DNA of 64,000 bases from Sclerotinia nivalis (taxonomy: Eukaryota > Ascomycota > Leotiomycetes > Helotiales > Sclerotiniaceae): NCBI GenBank assembly GCA_029531795.1, contig JAPEIS010000004.1, forward strand, positions 1,860,001-1,924,000, given 5' to 3'. A program made the position numbers and the translations under genes. The number at the start of each line of letters is the position of its first letter. Positions within the stretch are counted from its first letter, which is position 1. Below, piece by piece: positions 60,379-64,000 of this stretch. The notes beneath the pieces are model-generated. The model had not been told where the DNA came from and ran no database searches. It saw only the letters and a list, made by a program, of their open reading frames with translations.

Positions 60379-63300
60379 TTTGGATGACGGTGAATGTAAT
60401 TCTTGATGATGATTTTCAAGAAAGATATCAAGAAGTTATATCGTAATATTCCTTTAAACAATGTAATCTAGATTGATGCGACAGCCCAGCTGCAAATTGT
60501 TGCTTGGTTGTAAAGAATTGAAGTCGATTAAGATTATTATTATTAAGGGGGGAAGAAGGTTGGCCCGTTGGCTGTTTGGGTGGTTGGGTAGTTGAGCGGG
60601 AGTAAAGTGTTCCAGAGAGAAAAGAGCAGGGGAGGACTGCTTGGTACTTATGTATTGAGGTGGTACGGGGTATGAATTTTCGAATTGTCCTTAATGACTA
60701 ACAACTAACGACTAATGGCTGATGATTGAGGTGGTAGGCAGCCTATGTAGGTCAGTGATCGATGGAATGGATTGCCTGATTGACTATTTTAAACTCACTT
60801 AAGTAGATGTTTAGTAGATGTTTACTAGGTATTTAGTTGGTACTTAGTTTATACTCTAATGATAAGAAAACTACTTTTCGGTTTATGGTAGTCCTGTAAT
60901 AGTTTACCAAGGATACCTGGGATACCTGGGATACTTAAAGATACCTAAGATCGCCTAGGCTAGAAAATCTATCTCTAGTAATAGCTTTAAATCGGAAAGA
61001 ACCTAGGTGTGATAATGTAAATAATCTCCGATGTCGAAAGATATTACTTTAGTGGTTCATGGTATTTCCAAGTCGATAAAAAAGATAGAGAGTTGTATTT
61101 AACTTGACCAACTATCAAATAATACTCAATTCTCTAAGAGTCAGTCCACAAATATATTGAAGAGAAACGGATATGTCGATATGTTGAACCACGAAGTGAT
61201 GATGTGAAAATTCCTTCAAGTATGTTTTGTCCCTTTAATGTTGATGACTCGTTCAGGGACTTTGGTGGTGAGGGTGGGTTTTACCAGAACTTTTATGAAC
61301 TGGGATCCTGAAATTTGATCTCCCTGCAATCTAGGGTTCCCAGTATTCGTCGTTTCTTCTTTAAAAGGAGGGGTAGGAGGGGCCGGGTCGAACGGTCACT
61401 TGTTCTCAACTAATGTCTGTTGCAAGATTTCAAGTGGAAGGACCGGTTTGTATGCGTGTCTTCCCGCCTGACAGATGTGAATATATGATTCTAAGGCGTA
61501 GAAATAATAATAATAATAATTATTATTATAATGTATGTGAGGGAATGTTGAATTGTCACTTCAATGACTTGAAGATATTAAATATTGAACAGAGTAAGAG
61601 TCCGATGAAACCCCAAGGCGGTGAATAAAAAGGCTTGGTTCAACTTAGTGAGGGTCGGAGAATCGACGATGATATAGTTGTGGCAAAAGCAAAAGATAAT
61701 CGTGGGTGATGAATGATGATGGTGGTGAATTTTCGAGTTGTGGGTTGATGCAACTCAGAGGTCAATTTGATGATGGTGTGATGTTTGGACTGCGGTTCTT
61801 CAACTGTCGGCGTGCACGCTTTTCTCAATGTTCCATGCCGTTGTGAGGAGTATTCTTGATTTAGAGATGGCAATGTCCACGACCTAACTATTCCGGTGAT
61901 AACACACCTAACCAGTTCAGTTCAAATGCACTGAAATGGACACTGAAATGGACACTGATATAGATTTCCTTCGGCGAATGAACAAAAGATGCGGTGTTTG
62001 GTATTTGGTGCTTGGTAGAAGGAAAAACTATGCTTGGAAGGAGCCAGCACAATCAAGTTATCTTCTTCGAGGCCTTCATTCGCTTGGCAAGCTTAAGTGA
62101 TGCTTTTCCTTCTGTATTAATGAGAACTCAGTACCGCAACCCAAAAACCAAACGGTTAGTCACCGCTTTCACTGGTCGATCGGTCACTATTGAGAAAGAT
62201 TAAAGTGCTTTGGATGTCCCCGTTGTGGTCGTAATGTAGGTAACCCCACTGTTAGAACTGTAATAGTGTATTTTCAAAAATCCCCGAGGAATAATGACCT
62301 GGTGTTCGCAAGTCACATTCCAGCTTTTCAAAGACCGAGTAAGTTACTATACTGAAACAGGGCTTACAGACGGCTTTGAATCAGCTTGTTTCAATGTTTT
62401 GCCTTCCAAAAATGTGTACTTTGTGAAATGAATTAACCCAATTTCGATTCCAGCTTCAGTGGTTCAAGGCAGTAGAAAATGTACCTTAATATGGTGGGGT
62501 GTATCGATTGATTGATTTCCTAATACTATGGTTACCAAGACTTTGGTGAAGATGGTGCGTTGCTAGATGGTGAGTAATCGATGTGGCTGAATTGAACTTG
62601 CGGCCCGAAGAGCACACTTTGGCTAGTTTCTGTAATGCTAAATTGGAATTTAGACTATCGCGATTGCTTGCATTCCCTTGCTAGCTTTAAAATCATTCGA
62701 TTTTCTGAGAATGGGTTGATAATGAAACGTATTCAAAGGATCAAAACGAAACCTTCGATTTGACGATTAAGTTCTGGACGTCTTTAGAGTCAATAAGTGA
62801 CGTTGACACGATGATACGAAGTCCGAATGCGAAAGCCGATCTCCTAGTGCTGCTGTTTAGTAAAAGGCAGATCTGGTGAGTTGAGTAGAAATGACGAAAG
62901 AACTCGGTTTCTGCGGCCTACGGCACAAGGCGTGTAAGAGCGATGTTAAGTAATTACCGTCGGTAGAAAATCTATGCGATGCCGGCGCGTGGTTGTGACA
63001 ATTCAAAATTTTGAAGCTTTTGATGCGCCGGAAATTACTACTATGCGACAAAACTGATGAGCCAACACCTCCTCTAAACCATTATATGTGTGTGTCATGG
63101 ACTTGAAAGAGAACGCAACTGTTCTGAGTATGCTGTATTTAAACTAGCCCGACTCAAAAGATAGTCTACGTCTGTTGGAAAATGAACGATATGCGTGTAA
63201 AGTAAAGAAAAGGAACCGGAGATGTAGAATGATTGACTTCAGTCTAGTAGCTATATTCAGATAAGACACTACTAGGTAGTTCCCAAAGGCAGAATGGAAG

Positions 63301-64000
63301 TGTGTGTAAAGGGATTGAAAGGAAGACTAGGAGGAAGCTTGTGTAATATTGACGTGAAATGGTGATTTAGTGTAGAAAATGATGGCCACCTTCCTTGAAA
63401 TGGTAGATAAAGTAGAAGGGAAGAATGGTAGTACCATATATGATTGGGTAGGGACTGTAACGGTGAACTGTGGAAAATGCATGAAAAAGAAATCTAGAGG
63501 AAGATTCCAAGAAAGACAAATTGCTGATCGACGATGATGCTGCTCGAGAGGTCCGGAACTCAATATCGAAAGGTGTTCTTACAAAGTTGAGAGAATATCC
63601 AGGGAAGCCTTGTCTTGCCTACTTCTTTTCCCTTTCCTTCCAACCTTCTTCCTTAGTTTACTTGGTGTGAAATAAATTATCCTCCACACGCTCCAATTGG
63701 GTACCAAAGCCACCAATCTCGATGCCGCTGCGCTGCCAGTCTGCTGCACCCTTTCTTTGCAGTTCCTTGCCGTGTTGTCTTGTCTTCCCTTCCCCTGCCT
63801 TGCCGTCCTGTCAGCAATGCCTCAGTCTCAAGGTAAGCAATGAGGCCTCAGATAAATTCCTCCTGTACCGAGGGGAATTCCAAAAACGTATTAAACAAGG
63901 TGGTAGTCCGTCTCAAAATTAAATTCAAGGTTCCGAATATTCAAATCTGGGGAATTATTGCGTGGCTTTATCGTTGTCCTCGTGAAGTGAATGTTTTTGT
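60379..64000. other. Long gene-free region to window end
   Basis: 3.6 kb upstream of the Zn2Cys6 gene. It holds short tandem repeats (GGATACCTGG near 60911-60940; CTGAAATGGACA at 61930-61957) and an AAT/ATT microsatellite at 61503-61530. The final 400 bp are pyrimidine-rich (CTTTCCCTTTCC near 63630), as in a promoter of a gene beyond the edge. No coding region, tRNA or transposase is supported. Confidence 0.5.
61503..61532. repeat. AAT/ATT trinucleotide microsatellite
   Basis: Six AAT copies followed by ATT copies, so the tract is also a small inverted repeat. Confidence 0.85.

Noticed and set aside
1..64000. CRISPR arrays, operons and prokaryotic signals
   Set aside because: The window is fungal nuclear DNA; no regularly spaced direct repeats were seen and genes carry spliceosomal introns.

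Overview
The window is nuclear DNA of a filamentous ascomycete (Pezizomycotina). The evidence is short GT-AG introns of about 49-96 nt with CTAAC- or CTGAC-like branch sites, an isolated 5S rRNA gene, Zn2Cys6 and HET-domain proteins, a LaeA-type methyltransferase and a fungal glyoxal oxidase. Moderate GC and the character of the proteins suggest Leotiomycetes, perhaps Sclerotiniaceae. The species is an inference. Exon boundaries below were read by eye from splice signals, reading frame and family conservation.

Layout. 0-6 kb: 3' part of a glyoxal oxidase, a wrecked type B carboxylesterase with tandem-repeat expansions, and a beta-lactamase-like serine hydrolase. 6.7 kb: a solitary 5S rRNA gene. 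7.9-16 kb: a DUF985 cupin (minus), an ArfGAP/UBA/poly-Q protein (plus) and a secreted acid trehalase (plus). 16-19.6 kb: AT-rich and gene-poor. 19.6-28.2 kb: a LaeA-like methyltransferase (minus), a PLP-dependent group II decarboxylase (plus) and a decayed MFS efflux transporter. 29-35 kb: a small unrecognised protein and a two-finger C2H2 protein. 35-40 kb: AT-rich DNA with palindromes and small inverted-repeat elements around a Q/Y-rich protein. 40-45.6 kb: EFR3 and a peroxisomal acyl-CoA thioesterase (both minus). 46.5-47.9 kb: a decayed 2EXR-type gene. 49.3-51.3 kb: a HET-domain protein. 52-57 kb: housekeeping genes ARPC4 and UBP6 in divergent arrangement, then a His-rich methyltransferase. 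57-60.4 kb: copies of an inverted-repeat element and a Zn2Cys6 regulator. From 60.4 kb to the end no gene is seen.

The window alternates intact housekeeping or membrane-trafficking genes (ArfGAP, EFR3, thioesterase, ARPC4, UBP6) with accessory islands that hold secreted or secondary-metabolism-type enzymes, HET genes and pseudogenes. At least two pseudogenes carry stop codons explicable as C-to-T changes at CpA (CAA to TAA; TGG to TAG), the context favoured by repeat-induced point mutation. At least two families of small terminal-inverted-repeat elements lie in the AT-rich gaps. I see no CRISPR array, no tRNA gene and no convincing new multigene system. The closest candidates are the degraded methyltransferase/decarboxylase/transporter neighbourhood at 19.6-28 kb and the undescribed inverted-repeat element family.
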